Assembly (NCBI RefSeq): GCF_029338395.1
Contig: NZ_CP119809.1
Location: 248,001 to 312,000 of the forward strand
Direction: 5' to 3'
From: Halorussus caseinilyticus
GTDB taxonomy: Archaea > Halobacteriota > Halobacteria > Halobacteriales > Haladaptataceae
Length of the DNA stretch: 64,000 nucleotides
The notes beneath the pieces are model-generated. The model ran no database searches, was not told where the DNA came from, and saw nothing but the letters and a program-made list of their open reading frames with translations. How positions within the stretch are numbered: the stretch's first letter is position 1; every line of letters starts with the position of its first letter. Shown one piece after another: positions 41,712 through 50,878 of the stretch. The translations under genes and the position numbers were made by a program.

Positions 41712-44219
41712 TCAATCCTGATGACCCGCGGGCGTGGCCCCCGACTGGGCGTCGCCCTCGGGCATCGTGTGGACGTAGCGCGTCCAGACGACCAGCAGAC
41801 TCGGCAGGACGAAGATGCTCACGACGAACGAGAGCGTCAGCGCGAGGACGACGAGTTTCCCGAAGCTCTGGAGCGCCGGGGACGACGCCAGCAGGAGCGC
41901 GCTGAACGCGCCGGTCGAAGTGAGCGTGCTACCGAGGAGCGCGCCGCCGGTGCCGGTGACGGCCTCGCGGAGCGCCAAGTAGGAGTCACCGGTGCGTTCG
42001 AGTTCCTCGGCGAATCGGTCGGTGATGTGGATGTTGTAGTCGATACCGAGACCGATGACGAGGCTCATCAACAGCGACGTGAACAGCGTCAGGGGAACGT
42101 CGAGGAGATACATGCCACCGACCACGAGCGCGGTGACGAGGACGATGGGAATCACCGTGACTGCGCCGAGCGTGGCGCTTCCCTGCGTGAGTCGGTAGAC
42201 GAGCATCAGCATGACGAACACCGCGATGAGCGCGACGATGAGCGTGGTCAGGATGTTCTCGGCCGTCTGCTCGGACTCGGCCGCACTCACCGTCGCGCGT
42301 CCGACTGCCGTCGCGGTGAGCGTCTCGTCGTCTCCGACGGTATCGGCGACGGCTCGCATCTGTTCGGTCTGGGTCTCGTAACTCGCGCTCGGTTCGATGG
42401 GGACGACGAGTCGGACCGACCGGAACTCGCCGTCGGTGCGCTCGACGACCTGCGCGGCCTTCTCGGGGGCCGCGTCGTAGAGCGCCGTGTACACCTGTTC
42501 GAGGTTCTGGTCGGGCACGCCGTTACCGTCGGTGTCGGCCTCCCGGAACACGCTGGCGAACTCCTCGTCTTCGGCCGCCACGGACTCCATGACCGAGACG
42601 GGACCGACGAACGGAACCGTCCCGGACTGCTCGAAGACGATGCCGCTCTCGGCGGCGCGTTCGCGGCCGTCGGCGAGTCGTTCGAGCGTCTTCGGGTCCG
42701 TCACGTCGCCTTCCACGAGGACCTGTGACTTGCGCCGGTCGCTCTGGTCGGCCGACCGGTAGCGTTCGTTGACGAACTGGCTGTGTTGGTTGAACTCGGT
42801 AACGTCCCACGCGAGGGGTTCGGGGAGATTCTGTTTCCACTCGGCGATGTCGCCGTCGTCGCGCTGAATCGACTGGCGGTCCAAGTCGTTCCACATGACG
42901 CCGCCAGCGGTACCGGCCACGAGTGCGGCGACGATGACGACCGGCGCGGCCTTCCGCGCGAGGTCGGCACCGCTTCCGAGAATCGGTTCGAGCAGTCGGG
43001 TCTTCCCGAGGGGTTGCTTGCGTCGGTCGAAGCCGAACCCTTCGAGGAAGCCGTCGATGCTCACCTTCATGGCCGGAACGATGGTCACGAAGATGACGAA
43101 CGCCGAGATGACGCCGAGAGTGATGCCGATAGAGAGGTCGCGGATGACGCCGAAGTCGCTCGTGACGTTCGACATGAACCCGACCCCGGTAGTGATAGTG
43201 ACGAGACCGATTGCGACCGCCACCGACGACAGCGCCCGGTTCATCGGCCCGCGGATGTCGTCGCCCTCCTTGCGTTCCTCGCGGTAGCGCATGAACACGT
43301 GGAGACCGTAGTCAACGCTGAGTCCGACGATGAGGACCGGACCGATGACGAGCGTCATCCCGGCCGGAACCTGTAGCCAGCCGAGGATGCCGAACATCCA
43401 GACGACCGACAGCAGGACGCCGATGAGTCCGACCACCACGTCGACGATGTCGCGGTAGGAGAACACGAGAACCGCGAGGATGGCCGCGAGCGCGGCCGGA
43501 AGGACCAACTCGAACGTGTCCTGTTGGGTCTGTCGGAGCGAGTCAGACTGGGCGTGTGCGCCGAGGGTGAAGTACCCGGTCGTGTCCTTCGCGCGGTCGT
43601 ACAGCGCGTGGGTCTCGGTTCGTCCCTCCAGACTACTGCCGTCGGCCTCCGTCTCGAACTGGAAGACCATCCGGCGACTCGTCGCGCTCGCGGTGCCCGG
43701 TTCGTAGTCCTTGGGCATCAGTTGGCGCGCCGCCGCGCCCGAGAGCGCCTTCTTGACGGACTGCTCGACCTCGGAGTCGCTCGCCGATTCGAGCGCCGAG
43801 AGTTGCTCGTCGAGAGTCGCGTCCGGGCTTCCGGCCAACTGCTTGGCGACGAGGTTCGAGACACCGACGACGCCGCCCTTCTCGGGGAGCGCCGCGGCGA
43901 CCGTCTCGTTCTCTCGGACCGCCTGCTGGTACCGGAGCGATTCGAGCAACGACTCCTTCGAGAGGACGTTGCCGCCGTCGTCCCTGACGTAGACGGCCGC
44001 TGGCGTCCCCGCCGAGTCGTTCTGGTCGCCGTAGTGGTTCTGGATGTAGTTCTGTTTCTGTGCGACTTCGGTGTCGCCGGTACTCGCGTCGGCCGCGCTT
44101 CCGACTTGAAGGTTCGTCACGCCAGCGCCCACGCCCGCCGTCAGCAGGAGCATCACGACGACGACGAGGCGGTTGTGGTCCGTGACGAACTGAGCCATCT
44201 TCGAGAACAGTTCTCTCAT
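41712..44219 (-). CDS. RND/MMPL-family exporter
   Basis: An 835-residue membrane protein of two homologous halves, each a membrane helix, a large external domain (about 45-230 and 440-615) and five further helices. Family signatures include LVIGPVLIVGLSVDYGLHVF and LMSLVIGLGIDYNIHITDRF in TM4 of each half, with GALLGSTLTSTGAFSALLLA. Such proteins export lipids, siderophores or drugs with proton flow. Its own promoter region is 44220-44510. No accessory subunit is seen. Confidence 0.9.
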   Translation of the reverse strand: MRELFSKMAQFVTDHNRLVVVVMLLLTAGVGAGVTNLQVGSAADASTGDTEVAQKQNYIQNHYGDQNDSAGTPAAVYVRDDGGNVLSKESLLESLRYQQAVRENETVAAALPEKGGVVGVSNLVAKQLAGSPDATLDEQLSALESASDSEVEQSVKKALSGAAARQLMPKDYEPGTASATSRRMVFQFETEADGSSLEGRTETHALYDRAKDTTGYFTLGAHAQSDSLRQTQQDTFELVLPAALAAILAVLVFSYRDIVDVVVGLIGVLLSVVWMFGILGWLQVPAGMTLVIGPVLIVGLSVDYGLHVFMRYREERKEGDDIRGPMNRALSSVAVAIGLVTITTGVGFMSNVTSDFGVIRDLSIGITLGVISAFVIFVTIVPAMKVSIDGFLEGFGFDRRKQPLGKTRLLEPILGSGADLARKAAPVVIVAALVAGTAGGVMWNDLDRQSIQRDDGDIAEWKQNLPEPLAWDVTEFNQHSQFVNERYRSADQSDRRKSQVLVEGDVTDPKTLERLADGRERAAESGIVFEQSGTVPFVGPVSVMESVAAEDEEFASVFREADTDGNGVPDQNLEQVYTALYDAAPEKAAQVVERTDGEFRSVRLVVPIEPSASYETQTEQMRAVADTVGDDETLTATAVGRATVSAAESEQTAENILTTLIVALIAVFVMLMLVYRLTQGSATLGAVTVIPIVLVTALVVGGMYLLDVPLTLFTSLLMSLVIGLGIDYNIHITDRFAEELERTGDSYLALREAVTGTGGALLGSTLTSTGAFSALLLASSPALQSFGKLVVLALTLSFVVSIFVLPSLLVVWTRYVHTMPEGDAQSGATPAGHQD

Positions 44220-44510
44220 CTCGAAGCGCCCCCGTTAGTGCCGGTAATCGGGCCGTCTGGCCCGGCGAGCGGGCCTGATTTCCGCACTGTGCCGTCGCGT
44301 ATCGAATCGACGAAGCGATGCTTTGGTTGGTTCATCTCGCTCTATTCGAACCGTCGAACCCTTACTCCATATAAGGGGAAGCGTAGTTGTGAACGACGCA
44401 ACTGTGGGAAAGATTTATATGTTATCTCGTATTCACGACGCGCTCGCACGGAACAAACAGTAGTTCTCCGACGGTGAGACTTTTAACACGTCGGGCGCAA
44501 CTCCGGAGTA
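44220..44510. promoter_or_regulatory. Divergent promoter region of exporter and minD
   Basis: ACTTTTAACACG near 44480-44491 lies about 25 nt before minD and fits a leaderless promoter. CCCTTACTCCATATAAGGGG near 44370 and TTTATATG near 44413 are further A/T elements, the former an imperfect palindrome. No gene is seen. Confidence 0.5.
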
Positions 44511-45284
44511 ATGGTCGAGGCGTTCGCGGTAGCCAGCGGGAAAGGCGGAACCGGCAAGACCACGACGACGGTTGCGCTGGGCATGGCGCTGGCCGACGAG
44601 TACGACGTGACGATAGTGGACGCCGACACGGGAATGGCGAACCTGCTGTTCCACACCGGCCTGACCGACGCCGACGCGACCCTCCACGACCTGCTGGTCG
44701 CGGACGCCGACGCCGAAGTCGCCGACGCGGTGTACGACCGGTTCGGCATGTCGGTGGTTCCCTGCGGAACGAGTCTCGCCGCGTTTGAGGACGCCGACCC
44801 AGACAGACTCCGAGAGGTGGTCGCCGAACTCGCCGCGGACACCGACGTTCTCCTGTTGGACTCGCCCGCGGCGCTCGGGTCCAAGAGCGCCGTCCTTCCC
44901 ATCGTCCTCGCCGACCGCGTGGTCGTCGTCCTCCAACCGACGGTTCCGGCGCTCAGCGACGGCCTGAAGGTCCAAGAGTACGCCCACTCCTACGGCACCG
45001 ACACCGCAGGCGTCCTGTTCAACAAGGTCCACGACCCGACGGGCGCGGCGGGCGTCACCGAGAAGGCCGAACGCTACTTCGACGGGCCGACGCTGGCGAC
45101 GGTGCCCGACTCCGACGCCGCCCGAGACGCCCGGCGCGCGGGCGAACCCTTGCTCGCCCACGACCCCGACAGCGACGCCGCCCGCGCGTACCGCGAGGCC
45201 GCGGCGAACCTCGACGTTCGGGCGGGCGAGTCTGGCGAGGTGGCCGACCGCTTCCGGAGCGCCGTCGTCCCCGACTCGCCATGA
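44511..45284 (+). CDS. minD: MinD/ParA-family ATPase
   Basis: A 257-residue deviant-Walker ATPase: KGGTGKTTTTVALGMALA near the N-terminus, VDADTGMANL and LLLDSPAALG. In haloarchaea MinD homologues influence polar placement of motility and chemosensory structures rather than FtsZ. No membrane-targeting tail is evident; the C-terminus is acidic. It overlaps the next gene by 4 nt, so the downstream protein is a probable partner. Confidence 0.9.
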   Translation: MVEAFAVASGKGGTGKTTTTVALGMALADEYDVTIVDADTGMANLLFHTGLTDADATLHDLLVADADAEVADAVYDRFGMSVVPCGTSLAAFEDADPDRLREVVAELAADTDVLLLDSPAALGSKSAVLPIVLADRVVVVLQPTVPALSDGLKVQEYAHSYGTDTAGVLFNKVHDPTGAAGVTEKAERYFDGPTLATVPDSDAARDARRAGEPLLAHDPDSDAARAYREAAANLDVRAGESGEVADRFRSAVVPDSP

Positions 45285-45859
45285 CGCCCGCCGAACCCAC
45301 CGACCCGGCCCTGCCCGACGGAACTCTGCTTCGCTCCCGAGTGGAGTCGGACCCGGCCGACCCCCTCGAAACCGCGCTTGACCGCGCGCTGACGGGGTAC
45401 GCCGTCTTCGAACCGCAGGGGTCGCTCTTGCTCGGCGGCGACGACGCCCGCGCGGGCGTCGTCGCCTTCGAAGAGGGCGTGCCCCGGTTCGCGTACCACA
45501 CCGGAACCGGCCGCGGCGGACCGGCGGCGCTGGCGGACCTCGCCGCGCCGGGACCCTACGACGTGGAACTCCGGGACCTCTCGGCCGACGAGTTCGCCGA
45601 GTACGACCGACCCGACCTGCGGGTCCCGCCCGGACTGGTCGCCGACCGACTCGCGGGCGACCCGGCCCTCGCCGAGCGAACCCGCGAGGCGGCACCGCCC
45701 GAGTGGACCGAGGACGCCGCCGACGGCGACGAGGGGTCGCTGGACGCGGTGGAGGCGTTCTTGGACGACGAGGAGAAAATCGACGCGATTCGGGACCGTG
45801 CCCGCGAGGAGGCCAGAGAGCGCGCCAGCCGGTGGGGACTCGACGGGGAATTAGAATAA
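45281..45859 (+). CDS. MinD-associated hypothetical protein
   Basis: A 192-residue acidic soluble protein. The N-terminal two-thirds (DRALTGYAVFEPQGSLLLGG, ARAGVVAFEEGVPRFAYHTG) reads as a compact beta-rich domain; the C-terminal helix (EKIDAIRDRAREEARERASR) is amphipathic. ATGA overlap with minD implies coupled translation and a linked role, e.g. as adaptor or regulator. No family recognised. Confidence 0.75.
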   Translation: MTPAEPTDPALPDGTLLRSRVESDPADPLETALDRALTGYAVFEPQGSLLLGGDDARAGVVAFEEGVPRFAYHTGTGRGGPAALADLAAPGPYDVELRDLSADEFAEYDRPDLRVPPGLVADRLAGDPALAERTREAAPPEWTEDAADGDEGSLDAVEAFLDDEEKIDAIRDRAREEARERASRWGLDGELE

Positions 45860-45892
45860 TTGATGTGTGGGCCGTCTCGTTTTCCTACTGTC

Positions 45893-46069
45893 ATGGCAGA
45901 CCAAGTATCCAGCACGCAAGGGATGACACAACATAGAGAGATTGGGACCATCGGGTACATCGTCGGAACCGGCGCGTCGGTGCTGTTGCTTCCCGTACTC
46001 CCGTTCCTGATTGCGCTGTACCTCTTCCAGCGAGCGACCGGCGGGCGCGGCGAACCGGGTTCGAACTGA
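45893..46069 (+). CDS. Single-span micro-membrane protein (paralogue A)
   Basis: A 58-residue protein with one helix in the pattern GTIGYIVGTGASVLLLPVLP. It is clearly paralogous to the 64-residue protein at 49286-49480: both start MxxQVS, then share G-x-x-GY-x-V and LLPVLPF. Resembles haloarchaeal DUF7535-like proteins (name unverified). Both copies flank the large surface protein at 46181-49234. Start at 45893 matches the paralogue's start. Confidence 0.75.
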   Translation: MADQVSSTQGMTQHREIGTIGYIVGTGASVLLLPVLPFLIALYLFQRATGGRGEPGSN

Positions 46070-46180
46070 CGCTTCGAGACTGGCGGATTTCCGACACTAT
46101 TCCGGGTCGGAACGACCCTCCGTGGGCCGATTACTTTTGAAGAGAAAGAATTATCAATTTAGTGTTTGTTTTCCCGATAA

Positions 46181-49100
46181 ATGGTATTCGAGCTTACCGA
46201 TTCGGGGGGCAAGATTTTCGCCGCCCTCTCCGTCGTGTTACTCGGGTTCTCTGTGGTCGGCGCGCCGGTCGGAGTCGCCGACGTTGCAACTGCGGGGAAC
46301 ACCGGAAACACGGGTGGGACAGTCTCGAACGACGACTGGCCGACGTTCCGACACGGTCCCACGCGGTCGGGATACAGTCAGAACGCTTTGCCGCCCGTCG
46401 AGAACGTCACGGAAGCGTGGGCGTTTCAGGGAGACGACAGGGCGACTTCCACGCCCGCCGTGGTCGGCGACACGGTGTACTTCGCCGGGAGCGAGGAGAA
46501 TCAAGTGTACGCGATACGCGCCTCGGACGGAACCGTCCGGTGGACCTTCGTTCTCGACTACTCCGTCGCCGACATCGCGGTTGACGACGGGACGGTCTAC
46601 TTCGTGGAGGGCGGCCAAGACGACCTCCTCTACGCGGTGAACGCGACCACCGGCGAGAAGGAGTGGGACGCGACCCTCGCTTACGACACGGCCGTCGCAC
46701 CCACCGTTGCGAACGGGACGGTCTACGTCGGCACGACGGACACGTACAGTTCCAGTACGACGTATGCCTTCGACGCCGAGACGGGGACCGAACGATGGAC
46801 GTATCAGGAGTCGGCGAACCTCGAAACCGCACTCGCGTTCGCGGACGGGACCGTCTACGCTGGGTACAAAGACGGCTATCTCCGGGCGATAGACGCCGAG
46901 AACGGTACGCTCGACTGGAGCGAACGTCTCCCCGGCGGTGCGCTCACGGCACCCTCCGTCGTCGGTGACAGGATATACGTCAGCTCGAACAACCAGTCTG
47001 CGTCCGAAGGAAGTGTGTACGCCGTGGACGTGGCCGGGAACAGTGGCACCGTCGAGTGGAACTACACCGCGAGTCTCGACGCACTCGGCTCGCCGGTCGT
47101 AGTGGACGGGACGGCGGTCTTCCCGATTTCCGGCCCGACGACCACAGAGGGTATCGTTCGACTTCGCGCCAGCGACGGGAGCCACCTCAGGACGACGTGG
47201 ACGACGCGGGACCTCTCGACCGCCGCCGTCGCCGGAGGCGACACCGTGGTCGTCGGAACTAACCGCGGTCCGTTGGCGGTAGACACCGCCGGGAACGTCC
47301 GCTGGTTCCGCAACCTCAGCGTCGGCAGTGACCGCCCCTACATGTACGACCCGCCGTCGGTCGGCGACGGGGCCGTCTACGCCGGACTCGGGCACAACGA
47401 CGATTCGCTCGTCAAACTCACGGGCAACGTCGTCGGCACGCCGAACCTCACCCTCGTCAACTACACCGTCTCGGACACGAACGTCACCGTCGGCGAGACG
47501 ATAGTCGTGAACGCGACTGTCCGGAACACGGGCGAGGCCGGTGGGAACCTCTCGGTCGAACTCCACCGGGACGGAACGCTGTCCTCCGAGAAACTCGTTT
47601 GGGCTAGCGCACACTCGGTGACGACCTCGCCGCTCTCCACGTCGTTCTCGTCGTCCGGAAATCACTCGCTGGCAGTCGGGTCGCTCGCTTCGACCGACGT
47701 GACGGTCCGCGACGAGACGCCGCCGACCGCACCCGACGCGGTGTCCGTCCCCGAGTGGGTCAACGACACCGCTCCCGTGTCGTGGTCTGGCGTGACCGAC
47801 AACGGCATCATCGACCACTACGAGATGCAGGTTGACGACGGTCCGTGGCAGTCGGTCGGAAACGACGCGGAGACCATCAACCTCACCAACGGGACTCACG
47901 AGATTTCGGTCCGGGCGGTCGATACCGGCGGTAACGTCGGCCCGGCGACCAACGCGACGACGCACGCCGACACGATTCCGCCGTCCGCGCCGAACGTCTC
48001 GGTCCCGGAGGGGTGGACCGACGGCGACGTGACGGTCTCGTGGAGCAACGTCACCGACGGCGAGAGCGGACTCGACTCCTACGAGTTCCGCGCCGACGGC
48101 CAAGCGTGGTCCTACCCCACGATACAGACGAGCGGTGAGTTCGATTTCAACACGAGTGGAAACCACACCGTCTCGGTCCGCGGCATCGACGCGGTTGACA
48201 ACCGAGGACCGGCGACGAACGAGACGGTCCGCGTGGACGCGATGGGTCCGAACCTCACCATCGAATCGCGGTCCGTGAACTACACCGACAAACCGGTCGT
48301 CTTCGTCAACGTCACCGACGTTCGGTCCGGCGTCGTGCCCTCGGACGTGAACGTCACCGTAGACAACCAGAACGTCACGAACTACTCGGTCGTCGGCGAC
48401 AGCGTGGTCTACCGGAAGAACGTCAGTCACGGTCTCCACACGGTGAAAGTCACTTCGACTGACGGCGTGGGGAACACGGCGTGGTCGCTCTACACGGTTG
48501 CGACCGGCGGCGACGGGTCGGGCGGAAACAGCGGCGGCGGTGGCGGAGGCGGCGGCGGGAGCGTCCCGCCGCCGCCGGTGCTGGTCGAAGTCGTCGAGCA
48601 GACCGACGATTCCCTCCGTGCCGAAGTCACCGGCGTCCGCGCAGACGCCGCCGCCGACGTGTCGCTGTCGGGTCTCGGGAACGAGCGCGTGGCCTTCCAG
48701 AAGGTGAGCGTCACGCCCGGAACCGACGACGCAGGGCCTCGGTTCTCTATCGAAGCGACGAGCGTAGACGACTCGGGCGTGGCCCCACTCCCCGCCGACG
48801 AGACGCTCGGAGTCCTGCGGGTCGAACCGACGAACGTCGAGAGCGACCAGTTCACCCGGTCGAAAGTCCGGTTCCGAGTCCCGACCGGCGGCGTCTCGCC
48901 CGAGGAAGTCACGGCGTACCGCTACCGCGACGGCGAGTGGCAGGCGCTCGAAACCGAGTTCGTCGGCGAGCGCGAGGGGGCCTACGCCTTCCGCGCGAAG
49001 TCGGATGGGGTCTCGCTGTTCGGCGTCGGCGTGACCGAAGTCGCCGGGACTTCGACCACCGAACCGACGACGACTCGGACGACGCGGGCGACCACGACGG

Positions 49101-49234
49101 TCTCGTCCGGCGACGCGACTGCGACGACGCGGGCCACGACCGACGACGGGTCGGGGTCGGTCCCCGGATTCGGCCCGGTCGTCGCGCTGGTCGCACTCGC
49201 AATCACGTTCGCGGCCGCGAGTCGCCGCACGTAG
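46181..49234 (+). CDS. PQQ-like beta-propeller surface protein with PGF-CTERM anchor
   Basis: A 1017-residue exported protein. After an N-terminal hydrophobic segment (IFAALSVVLLGFSVVGAPVG), residues about 50-420 form PQQ-like propeller blades (repeats of VVGDTVYFAG, YAIRASDGTVRWTF). A CARDB-like segment (about 425-505), two Ig/fibronectin-like repeats (about 510-690), a Gly-rich spacer (about 775-790) and a PGF-pre-PGF domain (about 795-960) follow. The C-terminus is a Thr-rich stalk and the PGF-CTERM signal (VPGFGPVVALVALAITFA, then basic), which archaeosortase A replaces with a lipid anchor. Role: probably cell-surface binding or an S-layer-associated enzyme scaffold. Confidence 0.92.
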   Translation: MVFELTDSGGKIFAALSVVLLGFSVVGAPVGVADVATAGNTGNTGGTVSNDDWPTFRHGPTRSGYSQNALPPVENVTEAWAFQGDDRATSTPAVVGDTVYFAGSEENQVYAIRASDGTVRWTFVLDYSVADIAVDDGTVYFVEGGQDDLLYAVNATTGEKEWDATLAYDTAVAPTVANGTVYVGTTDTYSSSTTYAFDAETGTERWTYQESANLETALAFADGTVYAGYKDGYLRAIDAENGTLDWSERLPGGALTAPSVVGDRIYVSSNNQSASEGSVYAVDVAGNSGTVEWNYTASLDALGSPVVVDGTAVFPISGPTTTEGIVRLRASDGSHLRTTWTTRDLSTAAVAGGDTVVVGTNRGPLAVDTAGNVRWFRNLSVGSDRPYMYDPPSVGDGAVYAGLGHNDDSLVKLTGNVVGTPNLTLVNYTVSDTNVTVGETIVVNATVRNTGEAGGNLSVELHRDGTLSSEKLVWASAHSVTTSPLSTSFSSSGNHSLAVGSLASTDVTVRDETPPTAPDAVSVPEWVNDTAPVSWSGVTDNGIIDHYEMQVDDGPWQSVGNDAETINLTNGTHEISVRAVDTGGNVGPATNATTHADTIPPSAPNVSVPEGWTDGDVTVSWSNVTDGESGLDSYEFRADGQAWSYPTIQTSGEFDFNTSGNHTVSVRGIDAVDNRGPATNETVRVDAMGPNLTIESRSVNYTDKPVVFVNVTDVRSGVVPSDVNVTVDNQNVTNYSVVGDSVVYRKNVSHGLHTVKVTSTDGVGNTAWSLYTVATGGDGSGGNSGGGGGGGGGSVPPPPVLVEVVEQTDDSLRAEVTGVRADAAADVSLSGLGNERVAFQKVSVTPGTDDAGPRFSIEATSVDDSGVAPLPADETLGVLRVEPTNVESDQFTRSKVRFRVPTGGVSPEEVTAYRYRDGEWQALETEFVGEREGAYAFRAKSDGVSLFGVGVTEVAGTSTTEPTTTRTTRATTTVSSGDATATTRATTDDGSGSVPGFGPVVALVALAITFAAASRRT

Positions 49235-49285
49235 CGCGCTCGCGGGCAGAACGCCTTTGACCGTCGGAGTCGTATTCGTTCCGCC

Positions 49286-49480
49286 ATGACCGGCCAAGTG
49301 TCCAGAATGGAGGGTCAGACCGCCAACGGACAGATGGGGGCAGTGGGGTACGTCGTGGCCGCGGGAGTCGCAGTGATACTCCTGCCGGTGTTGCCGTTCG
49401 TCGCGGTGCTGTGGGTGGTGTCGGAACTCGGCGGGAGCGACGAGCGCGAAGAAGGGTACTCGGGGGAGAACGCGGCGTAG
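49286..49480 (+). CDS. Single-span micro-membrane protein (paralogue B)
   Basis: A 64-residue paralogue of the protein at 45893-46069 (GAVGYVVAAGVAVILLPVLP), with an acidic tail. It follows the beta-propeller gene by 50 nt. Convergent with the nuclease gene, whose 3' end lies 6 nt away. Confidence 0.75.
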   Translation: MTGQVSRMEGQTANGQMGAVGYVVAAGVAVILLPVLPFVAVLWVVSELGGSDEREEGYSGENAA

Positions 49481-49486
49481 GGGTCG

Positions 49487-50458
49487 TCAGTACGACTTCG
49501 AGTTGACGTACTCGCCGCCGTCGGTGTAGAGATAGCCCGTGTCGCCGTCGTTGTTCCACACCGCGTAGTCGGTTCGGCCCCAGTAGAGGTGGCTGGCGGT
49601 GTCGCTTCCGGTGCCGGTGTGGAGCGTCACCGTCTGGCCCGAGTCGAGACTGAAGCTACCGGGGAAGTCGTACTGGTTGCCGTACTCGTCTTCCATCTCC
49701 CACCCACCGAGGTCCGCGCTCGCGCTCCGGCGGTTCTGGAGGACGACGAACTCCTCGTTCATGTTGGCGTAGTCGTCGCCCACCGGGTCGGGGTGGAACC
49801 GCTCGATGGTGACTTCGCCGAGTTCGCTGGCGGGGTCCTCGCAGGCCCACACGCCGATACCGGCGCTCTGAGCGTCGCTCTCGGCCGCGTAGAACTCGTC
49901 GCTCATGCTGAAGGTGCTGTCGTAGACGCGGGCGTGGCCGTGGTCGATGAGTTGGTAGTTGAAGTTCTCGCCGTCGATGTAGACGTACGCGAGCAGTCGG
50001 CCGTAGTAGCCCCGCCGGTCGGCCTCCGAGTCGAACTTGAGGGTGACGCGCTCGCCGAGCAGGCGGTTTTTCGCCATCGCGCTGGCGACTTCGCCCTCGT
50101 AGCCGAGACAGGTCTCGCCGTCGCCGGTGTCGGGCACGCCCTCGAACTCGCTCGGGGAGGTACTGCCGTACACCTCCGGCGTATCGACGCCGAGCAGTCG
50201 CACCTCGTCGGTGCTTCCGTTGTCGTACTCGACGGTGACGGTATCGCCGTCGGTCACGTCGATGACCGTGACCTCTTCGGTGCCGCTGATTGACTGGGTG
50301 GAGTAATCGGTTGCCTGTACGCCCGCCGCACCGCCGGACCGCAGGTCCGTCGGACCTGCGGTCGCTCGGGTCGCGGAGACACCGCTCGCGGGGGCCGCCA
50401 CGCTGACGACGAGCAGTGCGACGAGAAGCGCCGTGAGACCGTGCTTGTCGAGTTGCAC
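49487..50458 (-). CDS. Secreted thermonuclease with lamin-tail domain
   Basis: A 323-residue exported protein. A signal peptide (HGLTALLVALLVVSVAAPAS) is followed by a staphylococcal-nuclease-like domain (about 62-205) with RLLGVDTPEVYG and SEADRRGYYGRLLAYVYI, which hold the catalytic Arg/Glu/Arg set and the Ca-binding Asp, and then a lamin-tail domain (about 215-323: EFVVLQNRRSASADLGGWEM, WNNDGDTGYLYT). It would degrade extracellular DNA or RNA; the lamin-tail probably binds surface or nucleic acid. A second lamin-tail protein lies at 63086-64000. Confidence 0.92.
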   Translation of the reverse strand: MQLDKHGLTALLVALLVVSVAAPASGVSATRATAGPTDLRSGGAAGVQATDYSTQSISGTEEVTVIDVTDGDTVTVEYDNGSTDEVRLLGVDTPEVYGSTSPSEFEGVPDTGDGETCLGYEGEVASAMAKNRLLGERVTLKFDSEADRRGYYGRLLAYVYIDGENFNYQLIDHGHARVYDSTFSMSDEFYAAESDAQSAGIGVWACEDPASELGEVTIERFHPDPVGDDYANMNEEFVVLQNRRSASADLGGWEMEDEYGNQYDFPGSFSLDSGQTVTLHTGTGSDTASHLYWGRTDYAVWNNDGDTGYLYTDGGEYVNSKSY

Positions 50459-50878
50459 AGGGTGCTAGAAGCGCGTTCATTTTTTTATTCTTTTCTAAGA
50501 AATAAATATGCGTCTGCGGTCGGCAATGGATTGTTTTGTATTGCTATTGGCTTGGTAAATATATCTTAGAAAAACATTTTTGTTGCTTTAGGCGGTGCGT
50601 TCGCCTTTCGCGCGGCGCACGCGACACTCACTGCGAGTGAGGACCACCACGCCGTAGACGGTGTGGAATCCGGGCGATGGGAGTTTCAGATTCGCAGTTC
50701 AATCATCGAACTGCCACATCCCGGCGGGACGAGTCGTCCCGTGGGTATCGGTGTGGCGGACCGCTGGCGGGACAAAACCGCCGTTGCTCTCGTTCTCGAC
50801 CGGTTTGGATTCCCTGCGTCGTTTTTGCCACCGAGAGTTCACCGGTCGGGTTGTGCTGTTTGGCGAGGGTCGGCGGGG
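50459..50878. other. Gene-free region upstream of nuclease gene
   Basis: About 420 nt without a supported gene; several 70-codon open frames occur near 50660-50890 but have poor composition. The part 50480-50580 is very A/T-rich and contains TTTTCTAAGAAATAAATATG and ATATCTTAGAAAAAC, i.e. the nuclease promoter region plus two copies of a recurring CTAAGAAA-type motif. Confidence 0.55.
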
